From positions 1 to 14,480 of the forward strand of contig CAIWGR010000459.1 in assembly GCA_903912275.1 (NCBI GenBank): a stretch of DNA of 14,480 bases, given 5' to 3'. The notes below the pieces were generated by a model. It was given only the letters and a program-made list of their open reading frames with translations. It ran no database searches and was not told the origin of the DNA. The stretch is from an uncultured delta proteobacterium. GTDB lineage: Bacteria > Myxococcota_A > Bradymonadia > REDH01. The position numbers and the translations under genes are program-made. Shown piece by piece: positions 7,406-14,480 of the stretch. Numbering within the stretch: the stretch's first letter is position 1; each line of letters begins with the position of its first letter.

Positions 7406-8680
7406 ATGGCCTCCGAGATGCAGACGGCGATGGGAGGCAGTTCCCCCAAGGATGCCGCGGCTGTCTTGGCAGCGGAATGGGGCCGACTGGCGAACGAGAC
7501 GTCGCTTCCCCGCGATCGGTCACAGGAGCTGCTGCAGGCACTCGACCGGCTCCCGCTCACGAGCTGGGCAAGCAGGCCGCAGGTACGCCTGCTGACAGCC
7601 GCGTCGACCCTGTCGGCACTTGGCGTGGCAACCGAGCGCCTCACCCTTCGCGACCGCCGGCTGCTCGAGGTGACCGACCAGCTCTTGCACCGACTTATCA
7701 GCGACCTGCCGGCCTGGCGCCCAGCAGCGAAGGAGGAGTTGGAGCTGCTCCTTGAGGCCTGGGAACGCCTGCCCGCGAGCCGTCGCGCGCCCATGACGCT
7801 CGCCCTCGCTTCGCTGGAGGACCGTGAAGCAATCGTCGCGCTGGAGAGGCTGGCGGCGCGGGAACTTCTGCGCACCAACCCCGACGTCTCGTCGCTGCTC
7901 TCGCTCATGCAGCGCGACTCGACCCAGGCCACGCGCCCCCGCGACCTCCGCATCCTTGCCGCCCGTCTCCGTTCGCGACTTGGTGATACGGAGGGGGCGC
8001 TCGAACTGCTGGCCCAGGAGAGCTCCGGCTGTGCCGCATGCGCCCTGACCGCCGCCGAAATCCTCGATGGCGCGGGACGCTCGGACGAGGCCTCGGCCTG
8101 GCTGCTGCGGGCGACCGTCGGGGAAGACCCGTTGACCATCCGGCAGTTCATCTTCGACCGGGCCTGGGCGCGGAAGGCGTGGCAGGAGGCCCTGGACCAG
8201 CAGGTGGCCATCATGGAGGCGAGCCAGGATGGTGCGCCCTGGCGTGGCTTCCGCAGCCTGCTCGAGCATGAGGCCCCAGAGCTGCTCCCGCGCGCCAAAG
8301 AGCTGCTTCGACTGCGGGCGCCGGATGCCTACATGACCATCCTGTTGCAGGAGGGGCCCGATGAGGAGGTTGCCCTCTGCGCACAGTCGAAGGCCTTCTC
8401 CGCCGCACGGCTCTGGGAGATCGCCGGGCTGCTGCAGCCGCGGATTCCCGCAGAGGCTGCAAAGCTCTACGAACGGGCGCTGCAGATGCAGGGCGTCGCG
8501 GCAGTCACACGCCTCGAGATGACAGCATTCCTCGAGCGGGTGCGCGAAGTGACTCCCTTCTTCGAGTCGCTCGGCCGTCCCACCAAGGCCCACCGCATCG
8601 CCCGCGATGCGGCTTCCGTCTCCAAGTGCGGCGCTGCGCTCAAGCGCGAATACGAGCACTTCTTCGGCAGCCGGCTTTGA
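7406..8680 (+). CDS. Helical-repeat protein of unknown function
   Basis: A 424-residue soluble protein not recognised as any family. There is no signal peptide or membrane helix. It is rich in Leu, Ala, Arg and Glu and almost certainly all-helical. Several stretches look like degenerate TPR-type helical pairs, for example around 178-222 and 345-385, the latter including PAEAAKLYERAL. A CxxC pair (Cys209, Cys212) is the only notable cysteine motif. The end (about 385-424) loosely recalls the helical C termini of SWIM-associated proteins, a weak impression only. The ATG at 7406 is the first possible, but no Shine-Dalgarno is visible, and ATGs at 7418 or 7430 are alternatives. Its stop overlaps the TTG start of the methyltransferase, so the two are probably translated together. 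Confidence 0.75.
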   Translation: MASEMQTAMGGSSPKDAAAVLAAEWGRLANETSLPRDRSQELLQALDRLPLTSWASRPQVRLLTAASTLSALGVATERLTLRDRRLLEVTDQLLHRLISDLPAWRPAAKEELELLLEAWERLPASRRAPMTLALASLEDREAIVALERLAARELLRTNPDVSSLLSLMQRDSTQATRPRDLRILAARLRSRLGDTEGALELLAQESSGCAACALTAAEILDGAGRSDEASAWLLRATVGEDPLTIRQFIFDRAWARKAWQEALDQQVAIMEASQDGAPWRGFRSLLEHEAPELLPRAKELLRLRAPDAYMTILLQEGPDEEVALCAQSKAFSAARLWEIAGLLQPRIPAEAAKLYERALQMQGVAAVTRLEMTAFLERVREVTPFFESLGRPTKAHRIARDAASVSKCGAALKREYEHFFGSRL

Positions 8681-9345
8681 GCCAATCTGACGGCGTCGCC
8701 GGGTGGCTGGAGCGGGCCAACGCCCTCTCGCAGCCCCGCACCGGCTATCGGTTCGGACCGGAGAACCTGCTCCTGCCCGACCTGCTCCTCGATGCGCCCC
8801 ATCCCGCGCCAGCCACCCTCATCGATCTCGGCGCAGGTTGCGGCGTCCTCGGCCTGCTCGGCGCCATGACGACAGGGGCCGACTGCTGGCTGGTCGAGCG
8901 CAACACCGAGATGGTCGAACACCTGCAGCGCAACCTCGCAGCCCTCTCAACGCCTACCCATATCGTCTCAGACGACCTCCGCAGCTGCGACCTTCCGACC
9001 GCAGACCTCATCGTTGCCAACCCGCCCTTCTTCCGCGTTGGCGAGGGCATGCGCTCCAAACATGAGACCGTTCGCGACGCCACACACAGCCATCATGGTG
9101 ACCTCGAGGACTTTGTCCGCGTGGCCGCGTCGCACCTCGCGGCTGGCGGACACCTGTGGCTCCTCTATCCTACCGACCGCATCGGCCAGATCTTCGACGC
9201 CGCAGCAGCGCAAGACCTCCACATCACCGCGCTCTACAACGTTCATGCCCGTCACACTGGGCGGAGCTACCGTGTCTGGTGCCGGCTCGAGTGGCAACCT
9301 GCGCCGTTACGGCTGGTCTGCATGTCGGTGCTGACCGACCGCTGA
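8677..9345 (+). CDS. TrmN6/YfiC-like class I SAM methyltransferase
   Basis: Predicted S-adenosylmethionine-dependent N6-adenine methyltransferase related to TrmN6 (YfiC), which modifies A37 of tRNA1(Val). It has 222 residues; E. coli YfiC has 245. An N-terminal GYRFGPENLLLPDLLL is followed by motif I DLGAGCGVLGLLGA (50-63), an acidic end of strand 2 (VERNTEMV), and the amino-methyltransferase signature NPPFF (115-119). A YfiC-like RDATHSHHGDLEDFVRVAA segment comes next. The start is inferred as TTG at 8677, which overlaps the upstream stop as TTGA; no ATG, GTG or other good start occurs before the conserved region. The substrate could also be rRNA or protein (the NPPY family is broad), but the overall arrangement fits COG4123. 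Confidence 0.82.
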   Translation: MSQSDGVAGWLERANALSQPRTGYRFGPENLLLPDLLLDAPHPAPATLIDLGAGCGVLGLLGAMTTGADCWLVERNTEMVEHLQRNLAALSTPTHIVSDDLRSCDLPTADLIVANPPFFRVGEGMRSKHETVRDATHSHHGDLEDFVRVAASHLAAGGHLWLLYPTDRIGQIFDAAAAQDLHITALYNVHARHTGRSYRVWCRLEWQPAPLRLVCMSVLTDR

Positions 9346-9354
9346 GACCGGCTG

Positions 9355-11385
9355 CTACGACTCGTCCGGAGGCAGCCGCGGTGCAGAGACCTGGCTGTCG
9401 AGCGACCGCTTGGCGATGCGCATGATGGGCTCGAGGTAGATCGGCAGTTTGGCGAACCAGGCGACGATGGGGTGACGCTCAAAGAAGCTGTCGACCAGTG
9501 CGCTCCCGCTCGCGCGGATGCGCCGCATGAGCAGATCGGCATCTTGGGGTCGCTGGCTCTCTTCCGCCTTGCGAATTCCAAGTGCATCGAAGGGCACAAC
9601 CTTGCCGCTGAGCGCCTCGGTGACCGCATGCGCGACCTGCCTACCGATGCCAGCGTCGTGCATCCGCGCCTGCAGTGAGAGCAGCCCGCCAACGGCGTAG
9701 ATGCGGTCGCCCGCGAAGAGGTCGTAGCGCTCATCCGGCGAGAAGACCGGGACGAGTGAGACCATGCGCCGGCCGCCGAGTCCCGAGACCTGGTCCGACT
9801 CCCAGACCCGCTCCGCCACGGCCAACTTCTGCTCCTCCGTAAGCGCCGCCGCCGCGGCAATTCCAAGCACAGATGCGTAGGCCTGCGCGGCGGCAAGCGT
9901 GTCGACACGGAAGGCCTCGTGATGCACGGGCGGACGCTCGCAGCGGTCGGTGATGAACCGAGCCCGCGCCGCGACGAGGTTGTTGCGCTTGGCGATTTCG
10001 CGCATGTCCTGCGCTCGGACGCTGTTCATCAGGGAGTCGAAGAAGAGGCGCGACGCCGCGGTAGGATGGTGGAGCGAGGCCTCCATCTGCTGCTCGCGCG
10101 TCTGGCCGCGGACCTCCGCAACCGGCGCCTCCGTCAGGCCGGCGATGATGGACTGAAGTTGCACCGTTCTCGAGCCAACCGCGATCGCCGGCCGCGTCAG
10201 TGTTGGCACCCGCGCCTTCGGCGCCTTCAGCAGCGCCTCGGCGAACCGCACTGGGTCGACTGCGGGCGCTGACCCGCCCTCTCCGTGGCGGGCCCGAGCC
10301 GGCGTCTGGTCCGGGAAGGCGTCTACAAAGAAGACGGCCCGCTCATAGTTCAGCGCCGCTCCGACGGTGGCCGCGGAGAAGGTCCCATCCGGCTCACGCT
10401 GCTGGAGCTGAAGGCGAATCGCATCCTGCCACCGGCCCAGCCGGAGCGCGGGCGCAACCGGCTTGTTGTTGAGTACGCCGCCGTCGATGTAGAGTCGCCG
10501 CTCGCCGCGCGCGTCGTCGATGGCGACAGGGCCAATCGCGAAGGGGAGCGCCGCGGAGGCAGCGCAGACCGCGGCCACCTTTGCCGCCTCCGACGCCTGC
10601 CAGACCAGCGCCTCGGCGACATCGCTCCGCCCCGTATCGGCAAGGAAGCGTGCGGCTACCGCACGTGAGGCCTCGTCGCGGGCAAAGAGGAACTTGCGGA
10701 CCTCTGCGTGGTTGCGCCCGCCGAGGTCGCGAACCAGGCGCGGCCCGTGCGCCGTCGAGCCTTGGCGCGGCATGACAACGGCCTGTCCGAAGTCGGGGTG
10801 TCCGAGCACCCGGTCAGCGTCGAAATCGGCGTGAGCATGCACGCCGAAGAGATCGGTGAGCGTGACGCCAAAGGCGATGATGCCGCTCTCCTCCACCAGC
10901 CCGTCGGGCTCGGCCGCGGTTGCCCCGCCGCTGAGCAGCTTCTCCACAAGTTCGTGCAGACGCGCACCGGAGAGGAGCGACCAGCCGGGCGCATCCATGT
11001 GGGCGGTTCGGGCGGCAGCGGTCCCCTCACCAGCGAGCACCACGAAGTCTCCCTCGTTGATCCAGTCTCCGGTGATGGTGCCAGGAGCATCGTCGTCGAG
11101 CCCCTCGCCAAGGTAGCGCGGGTCGAAGAGCGCCTTCACGATCTGGGCACCGCAGATGGCGCCGGCCGAGGCACCTCCGATGCTATCGACGGTGATACGT
11201 CCCCAGTGCGGTCCGAGGTAGCGCGGGTCGCTGTCGGCTGCCCCCTCCCACACGGCCCGGTTGTGGTTCCGCAGTGCGATGAGGAGCTGCTTCGCGGCGC
11301 CCGAAAGGAAGGTGCCAAGCGCGCCGGCGCCCGCGAAGGCGAGCGAGGCGCGAACAGCATGCCTCTGGCGGTGCGAAGCGGTCAT
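9355..11385 (-). CDS. Large patatin-like phospholipase/acyl hydrolase
   Basis: Predicted lipid acyl hydrolase of 676 residues with the patatin Ser-Asp dyad. A Gly-rich oxyanion loop lies in AFAGAGALGTF (17-26). The nucleophile elbow is GASAG (71-75, Ser73), and the catalytic Asp301 sits in DGG before VLNNKP. The N-terminal 310 residues form the patatin core, with an inserted segment between 75 and 265. The remaining 365 residues are mostly helical with no motif I recognise. There is no clear signal peptide, so it is probably cytoplasmic or peripheral. The ATG at 11385 has only a weak upstream GAGA. It lies 36 bp after the lipoprotein gene on the same strand and converges with the methyltransferase, with only 9 bp between stops. 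The substrate is unknown. Confidence 0.88.
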   Translation of the reverse strand: MTASHRQRHAVRASLAFAGAGALGTFLSGAAKQLLIALRNHNRAVWEGAADSDPRYLGPHWGRITVDSIGGASAGAICGAQIVKALFDPRYLGEGLDDDAPGTITGDWINEGDFVVLAGEGTAAARTAHMDAPGWSLLSGARLHELVEKLLSGGATAAEPDGLVEESGIIAFGVTLTDLFGVHAHADFDADRVLGHPDFGQAVVMPRQGSTAHGPRLVRDLGGRNHAEVRKFLFARDEASRAVAARFLADTGRSDVAEALVWQASEAAKVAAVCAASAALPFAIGPVAIDDARGERRLYIDGGVLNNKPVAPALRLGRWQDAIRLQLQQREPDGTFSAATVGAALNYERAVFFVDAFPDQTPARARHGEGGSAPAVDPVRFAEALLKAPKARVPTLTRPAIAVGSRTVQLQSIIAGLTEAPVAEVRGQTREQQMEASLHHPTAASRLFFDSLMNSVRAQDMREIAKRNNLVAARARFITDRCERPPVHHEAFRVDTLAAAQAYASVLGIAAAAALTEEQKLAVAERVWESDQVSGLGGRRMVSLVPVFSPDERYDLFAGDRIYAVGGLLSLQARMHDAGIGRQVAHAVTEALSGKVVPFDALGIRKAEESQRPQDADLLMRRIRASGSALVDSFFERHPIVAWFAKLPIYLEPIMRIAKRSLDSQVSAPRLPPDES

Positions 11386-11400
11386 GTGATCTCGCGGAGG

Positions 11401-11415
11401 GGCCGCATGGCGGCC
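11401..11415 (-). other. Short GC hairpin between lipoprotein and patatin genes
   Basis: A perfect 6-bp inverted repeat, GGCCGC-ATG-GCGGCC, fills the middle of the 36-bp gap between the lipoprotein stop and the patatin start. It has no T-run, so it is not a standard terminator. In the mRNA it could protect the upstream 3' end or dampen patatin translation. It may also be a chance feature of GC-rich DNA. Confidence 0.3.
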
Positions 11416-11421
11416 TGCGGG

Positions 11422-13020
11422 TCAGTCGACGGTGTAGGCCTGGCGCAGCTGCGGGCAGGCAGGCTCGGGGAGCACCTCGGGCAGCTTGGTGACCATCTCT
11501 TGCAGGGTCGGCTCGAGCTGAATCATGGCATCAAGCTCAGCATTCTGCGCGGCGGTGCGAGAGGCCTGGCGCTGCAGCGCAGCGCGACGGATCTGGAGGT
11601 TCTCGAAGGCGGTCTTCAGGCTGGGACGGCGGTCCTTGTAACCCTCCGCCAACGCCTGGGTCATGCTTCGGATGGTGATGCACTCATCCTGACGGAAGCC
11701 GGGCGTCTGACCGTAGTTCGCAAAGAGCCGATCCTGCAGCCGCGTCACCAACTTGGAGGTATCGTTCAGCTCCTCGAGACCCGCGAGGCTGGCCGCGGCA
11801 GGTGCGTTGACCTGGGCAAGACCCTGCAGCATGGGCGAGGCAGCCTGCACAGTGCCAGAGCCGTCGAACTGGGAGGCGAGGCGGGTCGCGCGGGCATACC
11901 AGTCAAAGGTGTCGAGCATCATGGTGCCCTCGGTCTCGTTCAGCATGCGGGCATCCTGAAGGTCGAGCACGGTGGACTTTGCGCCGCGAACGATGTCGTC
12001 GGGGCTCTCGCCGCGACGCACCTGCCGCTGCACGCGGGCGAGGTTCACAGGCAGATTGGTCGGGTAGCGGCTGAAGCGGACCACGTTGAAGACCACATAG
12101 GGCGACTCGCGGTACTCATCTTGCGTATCCTTCCAGTAGAGGCGACCCGACTTGTAGATCAGCTTGCCCTTGGCCGCGAGCGCGCCACCCGGAACGCGGG
12201 GGTTGTCTGTCATGCCGACGAGCACGAAGTTGCCACCCATGAGGAGGCTCTGCGGCTGCCCGCCCTCGACCGTCTCCACGGGGACGAAGTCGGTGGTCAT
12301 CTCGAAGACGTAGGTCGGCTCGGCCGCATAATCGAGCAGGTAGTTCACGGCGGTGAAGCCGATGTTGATCATCTCCTTCTGGAGCTCGTTGACCTTGAAG
12401 ACATCGGCCGACTGCGCCTCTTCGAGCCGCTTCTTCGACCAGTCCACAATCTTCTTCGCCAGCGCAGCATCGTTGAGCTGCGCGATGGTGAACTGCAGGC
12501 GGAGCGGGTCGTTGCCTGTGCGGAAGGGGGGCGTGATGAAGGCGCTGTCGAAGGTGGCGTGCGCGTCTCGGAAGACAGGATTCACCTGCACCACCGACTT
12601 GAACTGGCACTCCTGCGACGCGTGCCGCGAGGAGATCTGCTGTGCCGACGGCTTGAAGCCCAGCTTGGCCTCCACATCGGTCAGCTCCTCGCATGACTGA
12701 CCGTCCGGGATGATGCCACCGATCTGCGCGATGATGGCGAGGTTGCCGACGCTGCGCCCAAGCATGTTACCTGCGTAGACATGTTCGAGCTTGATGCCGA
12801 AGTAGTCGTCCGAGGTGATGGCTTCGCGGGGTCGGGGCGTCGGCGCGAGGTCGCGGGTGTTAACCGAGCCATCCTGCAGCGCGCGCAGCGTGAAGTAGTC
12901 ACGAATCCCGACACCGGGCATCACATTGGTGCCGCTATCAGCCTTCGGGTTACAGGCGGTCGCACCCAACAGGACGAGGCCAGCCACCAGCGAGAACCAT
13001 CCAAAACGCGTTCCAGTCAT
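11422..13020 (-). CDS. Large exported lipoprotein of unknown family
   Basis: A 532-residue predicted lipoprotein with no family recognised. The signal peptide has a hydrophobic core FSLVAGLVLLGATA and Cys23; the lipobox is not ideal (Ala at -3), so plain secretion is possible. The ATG at 13020 is supported by AGGAG at 13026-13030. Residues 40-310 look strand-rich. Within them, YFGIKLEHVYAGNMLGRS (73-90) and NPVFRDAHATFDSAF (147-161) are laid out loosely like a C2-type beta sandwich, which is an impression only. Residues 345-515 are mainly helical. Four cysteines (110, 138, 447, 522) besides the lipidated one could form two disulfides. Its neighbours are an ArsA/Get3-like pair upstream and a patatin 36 bp downstream, both on the same strand. 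Confidence 0.82.
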   Translation of the reverse strand: MTGTRFGWFSLVAGLVLLGATACNPKADSGTNVMPGVGIRDYFTLRALQDGSVNTRDLAPTPRPREAITSDDYFGIKLEHVYAGNMLGRSVGNLAIIAQIGGIIPDGQSCEELTDVEAKLGFKPSAQQISSRHASQECQFKSVVQVNPVFRDAHATFDSAFITPPFRTGNDPLRLQFTIAQLNDAALAKKIVDWSKKRLEEAQSADVFKVNELQKEMINIGFTAVNYLLDYAAEPTYVFEMTTDFVPVETVEGGQPQSLLMGGNFVLVGMTDNPRVPGGALAAKGKLIYKSGRLYWKDTQDEYRESPYVVFNVVRFSRYPTNLPVNLARVQRQVRRGESPDDIVRGAKSTVLDLQDARMLNETEGTMMLDTFDWYARATRLASQFDGSGTVQAASPMLQGLAQVNAPAAASLAGLEELNDTSKLVTRLQDRLFANYGQTPGFRQDECITIRSMTQALAEGYKDRRPSLKTAFENLQIRRAALQRQASRTAAQNAELDAMIQLEPTLQEMVTKLPEVLPEPACPQLRQAYTVD

Positions 13021-13025
13021 CACTG

Positions 13026-13030
13026 CTCCT
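13026..13030 (-). promoter_or_regulatory. Ribosome binding site fixing the large lipoprotein start
   Basis: AGGAG, read on the minus strand, lies 5 nt before the ATG at 13020. It decides for this start over the in-frame ATG at 13083, which would add 21 residues without signal-peptide character. Confidence 0.7.
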
Positions 13031-13051
13031 GTATGAAATTCGACCTGCGAG

Positions 13052-13080
13052 ACGATGCCACGCGCCGCCCGCAATGGCAA
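13052..13080 (-). promoter_or_regulatory. Possible promoter for lipoprotein-patatin genes
   Basis: On the minus strand, TTGCCA (13080-13075) and CATCGT (13057-13052) are separated by 17 nt. This is a weak sigma-70 match, about 32 bp before the lipoprotein start. The 147-bp gap 13021-13167 between the ATPase stop and the lipoprotein start is wide for this gene-dense strand, which supports a separate promoter. No terminator was seen in the gap, so read-through from the ATPase genes remains possible. Confidence 0.25.
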
Positions 13081-13167
13081 CAAATCAGCCGCCGATGCCT
13101 CCCACGACGACGCGCAACCGCGACTATTCGACAGCGCCCTCAGATTGCCGAGGAAAGCTGGAACCGG

Positions 13168-14289
13168 TCAGGTCGGCGCGAGCGGGCCGAAGAGGTGGTC
13201 CGTCATGGAGAGCAGCTCATCCAGCGTGTGGATGTCGCGACCCTTCGCGGGCACCGTCAGCACGGGCGTCTTGCCGGCCTTCGACATGAGCAGGTCGATG
13301 CCGGCCCGATCACGCAACCCCAGCGACGCCAGCGCACCGTAGGCACGGCTCACATGCGCCAGCCGCTCCGGTCCAAGCGACGCGGCCACCTCCGGCCGCG
13401 CCAGCACCGCCGCACCGTCGGCGCCAAACTGATCGTGGCTCCGGTTCAGGACCATCATCCAGATCTGCATCCGCGTGCCCGCCAGCCGATCCCACACATA
13501 GCAGGCCTCATCCACGCGACGGGGATCGGGCGACGCCACCACCACATAGTGGGTACGCCCGTCGCGGAGGATCTCGTGCACGCGATCACCGCGAACCTTG
13601 AACTCCGCACGCACCACCCGAAGCGCCTCGAAAAACTCGCCTAGCTCGGCCACGAACTTGTCGCCGCCAATGGTCGACAGGAGCTTCAGTACCGCCGCGC
13701 CCGGATTGAAGAGTTTTTGGAAGAAGCCCGACTCGCTCCCACTGTTGGGCACGAACCAGCGCATCACCTGCTCGTCGAAGAGGCCGGCCGTCTTCCGCGG
13801 CGCATCGAAGAAGTCGAGCGTATTCTTGGAGGGCGGCGTATCGAGGACGATGAGGTCGTAACCTCCGCGCTCGTAGAGGTCGTAGAGCCGCTCGAGCGAC
13901 ATGTACTCCTGCGTGCCCGCGAACTGGTCCACCATGATGCGGTAGATGCGGTTCTTGAGGATGCGCTCCGCATGCACCCCGGCGGTGCGGATGATGAGTT
14001 CATCGAAGGTCCGCTGCGCGTCGAGCATCATCGCTGCCAACGACCCGCCGCGCGCCGCCAGACTTCCGAGCTCCACAGGGCGCGCCTCGTTGCCGAGCGA
14101 CTCGAGGCCCATGGCGTTCGCGAGCCGTTTGGCCGGGTCGATGGTGAGCACCAGCGTGCGGCGGCCGAGCGCAGCAGCGCGCAACGCCAGCGCCGCAGAG
14201 GTGGTTGTCTTTCCGACGCCGCCCGTGCCCACGCAGATGAGCAGCTTCGCCTCGGCGAGCACACGATCGCTGATGTGCCGCTCGCTCAT
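13168..14289 (-). CDS. ArsA/Get3-family ATPase, DTPP type (second of pair 2)
   Basis: P-loop ATPase of 373 residues, the same length as the paralogue at 4043-5164. Walker A is GTGGVGKTT (21-29): catalytic Lys27 is present and Thr22 sits where the signature lysine would be. LTIDPAKRLANAMG (48-61), AGTQEYMSLERLYDL (124-138), switch II DTPP (150-153) and DFFDAP follow. This is the typical pattern of the Rv3680-like second member of actinobacterial Get3-like pairs. The ATG overlaps the upstream stop as ATGA and has GGAG at 14298-14295. It shares long identical stretches with the other DTPP paralogue but is closer to my memory of the family consensus, so the copy in pair 1 is probably the more derived one. 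No zinc CxxC and no arsenic genes are nearby. Confidence 0.92.
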   Translation of the reverse strand: MSERHISDRVLAEAKLLICVGTGGVGKTTTSAALALRAAALGRRTLVLTIDPAKRLANAMGLESLGNEARPVELGSLAARGGSLAAMMLDAQRTFDELIIRTAGVHAERILKNRIYRIMVDQFAGTQEYMSLERLYDLYERGGYDLIVLDTPPSKNTLDFFDAPRKTAGLFDEQVMRWFVPNSGSESGFFQKLFNPGAAVLKLLSTIGGDKFVAELGEFFEALRVVRAEFKVRGDRVHEILRDGRTHYVVVASPDPRRVDEACYVWDRLAGTRMQIWMMVLNRSHDQFGADGAAVLARPEVAASLGPERLAHVSRAYGALASLGLRDRAGIDLLMSKAGKTPVLTVPAKGRDIHTLDELLSMTDHLFGPLAPT

Positions 14290-14480
14290 GCCTGCTCCAT
14301 CAGCCGGCCGGCAACCTGTTCGACCAGGTCGCGATCGCTGGCCTTCGAGAAGACAAAGGGGGTGTCGAAGAGCGGGATCGAGAGCTCCGTCCGGAGCCGC
14401 GCAAGCTGCTCCCGCTCCTGCTCCGTCCAGTAGCGTGCAAGTTCGAGCGCCTCGAGCAGCTCGGGCGCTCCGGCCGCAGA
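14286..14480 (-). CDS. C-terminal end of probable ArsA/Get3-like ATPase (first of pair 2)
   Basis: An open frame of 64 codons enters from the right edge and ends in TGA within the ATGA overlap with the next gene. The start and P-loop are outside the window. The visible part is a helical segment (LLEALELARYWTEQEREQLA) followed by LSIPLFDTPFVFSK and a final helix ending GRLMEQA. This matches the usual ArsA-family C-terminal layout of a short strand with a proline-flanked aromatic patch and then a closing helix, and is comparable to the end of the ATPase at 5164-6114. Assignment rests on this layout and on the 4-bp overlap with a typical second-member ATPase. Confidence 0.6.
   Translation of the reverse strand, partial: SAAGAPELLEALELARYWTEQEREQLARLRTELSIPLFDTPFVFSKASDRDLVEQVAGRLMEQA

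Noticed and set aside
9349..9378. Inverted repeat CGGCTGC...GCAGCCG between the convergent methyltransferase and patatin genes as a terminator
   Set aside because: The loop is 16 nt, there is no T-run on either side, and most of it lies inside the patatin coding sequence.
9355..11385. Patatin as an anti-phage effector (CBASS-like)
   Set aside because: There is no nucleotide cyclase, reverse transcriptase, sensor or other defence gene next to it, and the surrounding genes look like envelope and housekeeping functions.
10708..12696. A 662-codon open frame on the plus strand opposite the patatin and the large lipoprotein
   Set aside because: It is antisense to two genes with clear signal-peptide and catalytic motifs, crosses their boundary, and its translation has no domain-like character. 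Long antisense frames are expected in high-GC coding DNA.

Overview
This window looks like chromosomal DNA from a high-GC Gram-negative bacterium. GC is high throughout, Shine-Dalgarno motifs are frequent, TTG starts seem to be used, and three secreted lipoprotein precursors are present. A QPTS-repeat lipoprotein, TPR lipoproteins, an A2-type cytochrome oxidase and Ala/Gly/Ser-rich tails together suggest a deltaproteobacterial-type lineage such as Myxococcota or Bradymonadota. That placement is an inference from style; no marker gene fixes the taxon.

Layout. (1) 1-2695, plus strand: the end of a cytochrome c oxidase operon, with truncated subunit I (ctaD), subunit III (ctaE) and a prokaryotic subunit IV carrying an unusual tail. 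It is closed by a clear intrinsic terminator at about 2726-2761. (2) 7045 down to 2766, minus strand: a tightly overlapping operon of pyrB, two adjacent ArsA/Get3-family ATPases and a TPR lipoprotein. The joints are an 8-bp overlap, a TGATG and, if the long start is used, an ATGA. (3) 7046-7183: a divergent control region. (4) 7184-9345, plus strand: a small QPTS-repeat lipoprotein, a helical protein of unknown function and a TrmN6/YfiC-like methyltransferase that starts at a TTG overlapping the previous stop. (5) 14480 down to 9355, minus strand: the end of a probable third ArsA/Get3-like gene, a complete ArsA/Get3 ATPase, a large lipoprotein of unknown family and a 676-residue patatin-like lipid hydrolase.

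The most notable point is that two separate ArsA/Get3-like ATPase pairs appear within about 10 kb. In the one pair seen complete, the first member keeps the deviant Walker A signature lysine (GKGGVGKST) and a Get3-like DAPATGH switch. The second member has GRGGVGKTT with a DTPP switch. The complete ATPase of the second locus is of this second type (GTGGVGKTT, DTPP). This matches the asymmetric tandem Get3-like ATPases known from actinobacteria (mycobacterial Rv3679-Rv3680) rather than arsenite efflux; no arsenic-resistance genes are seen. Each pair is followed on the same strand by an exported lipoprotein gene, and the second also by a patatin. This suggests, as inference only, a link to membrane-protein handling or envelope biogenesis.

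No tRNA, rRNA, insertion sequence or CRISPR array was recognised. No gene-free stretch exceeds 300 bases.
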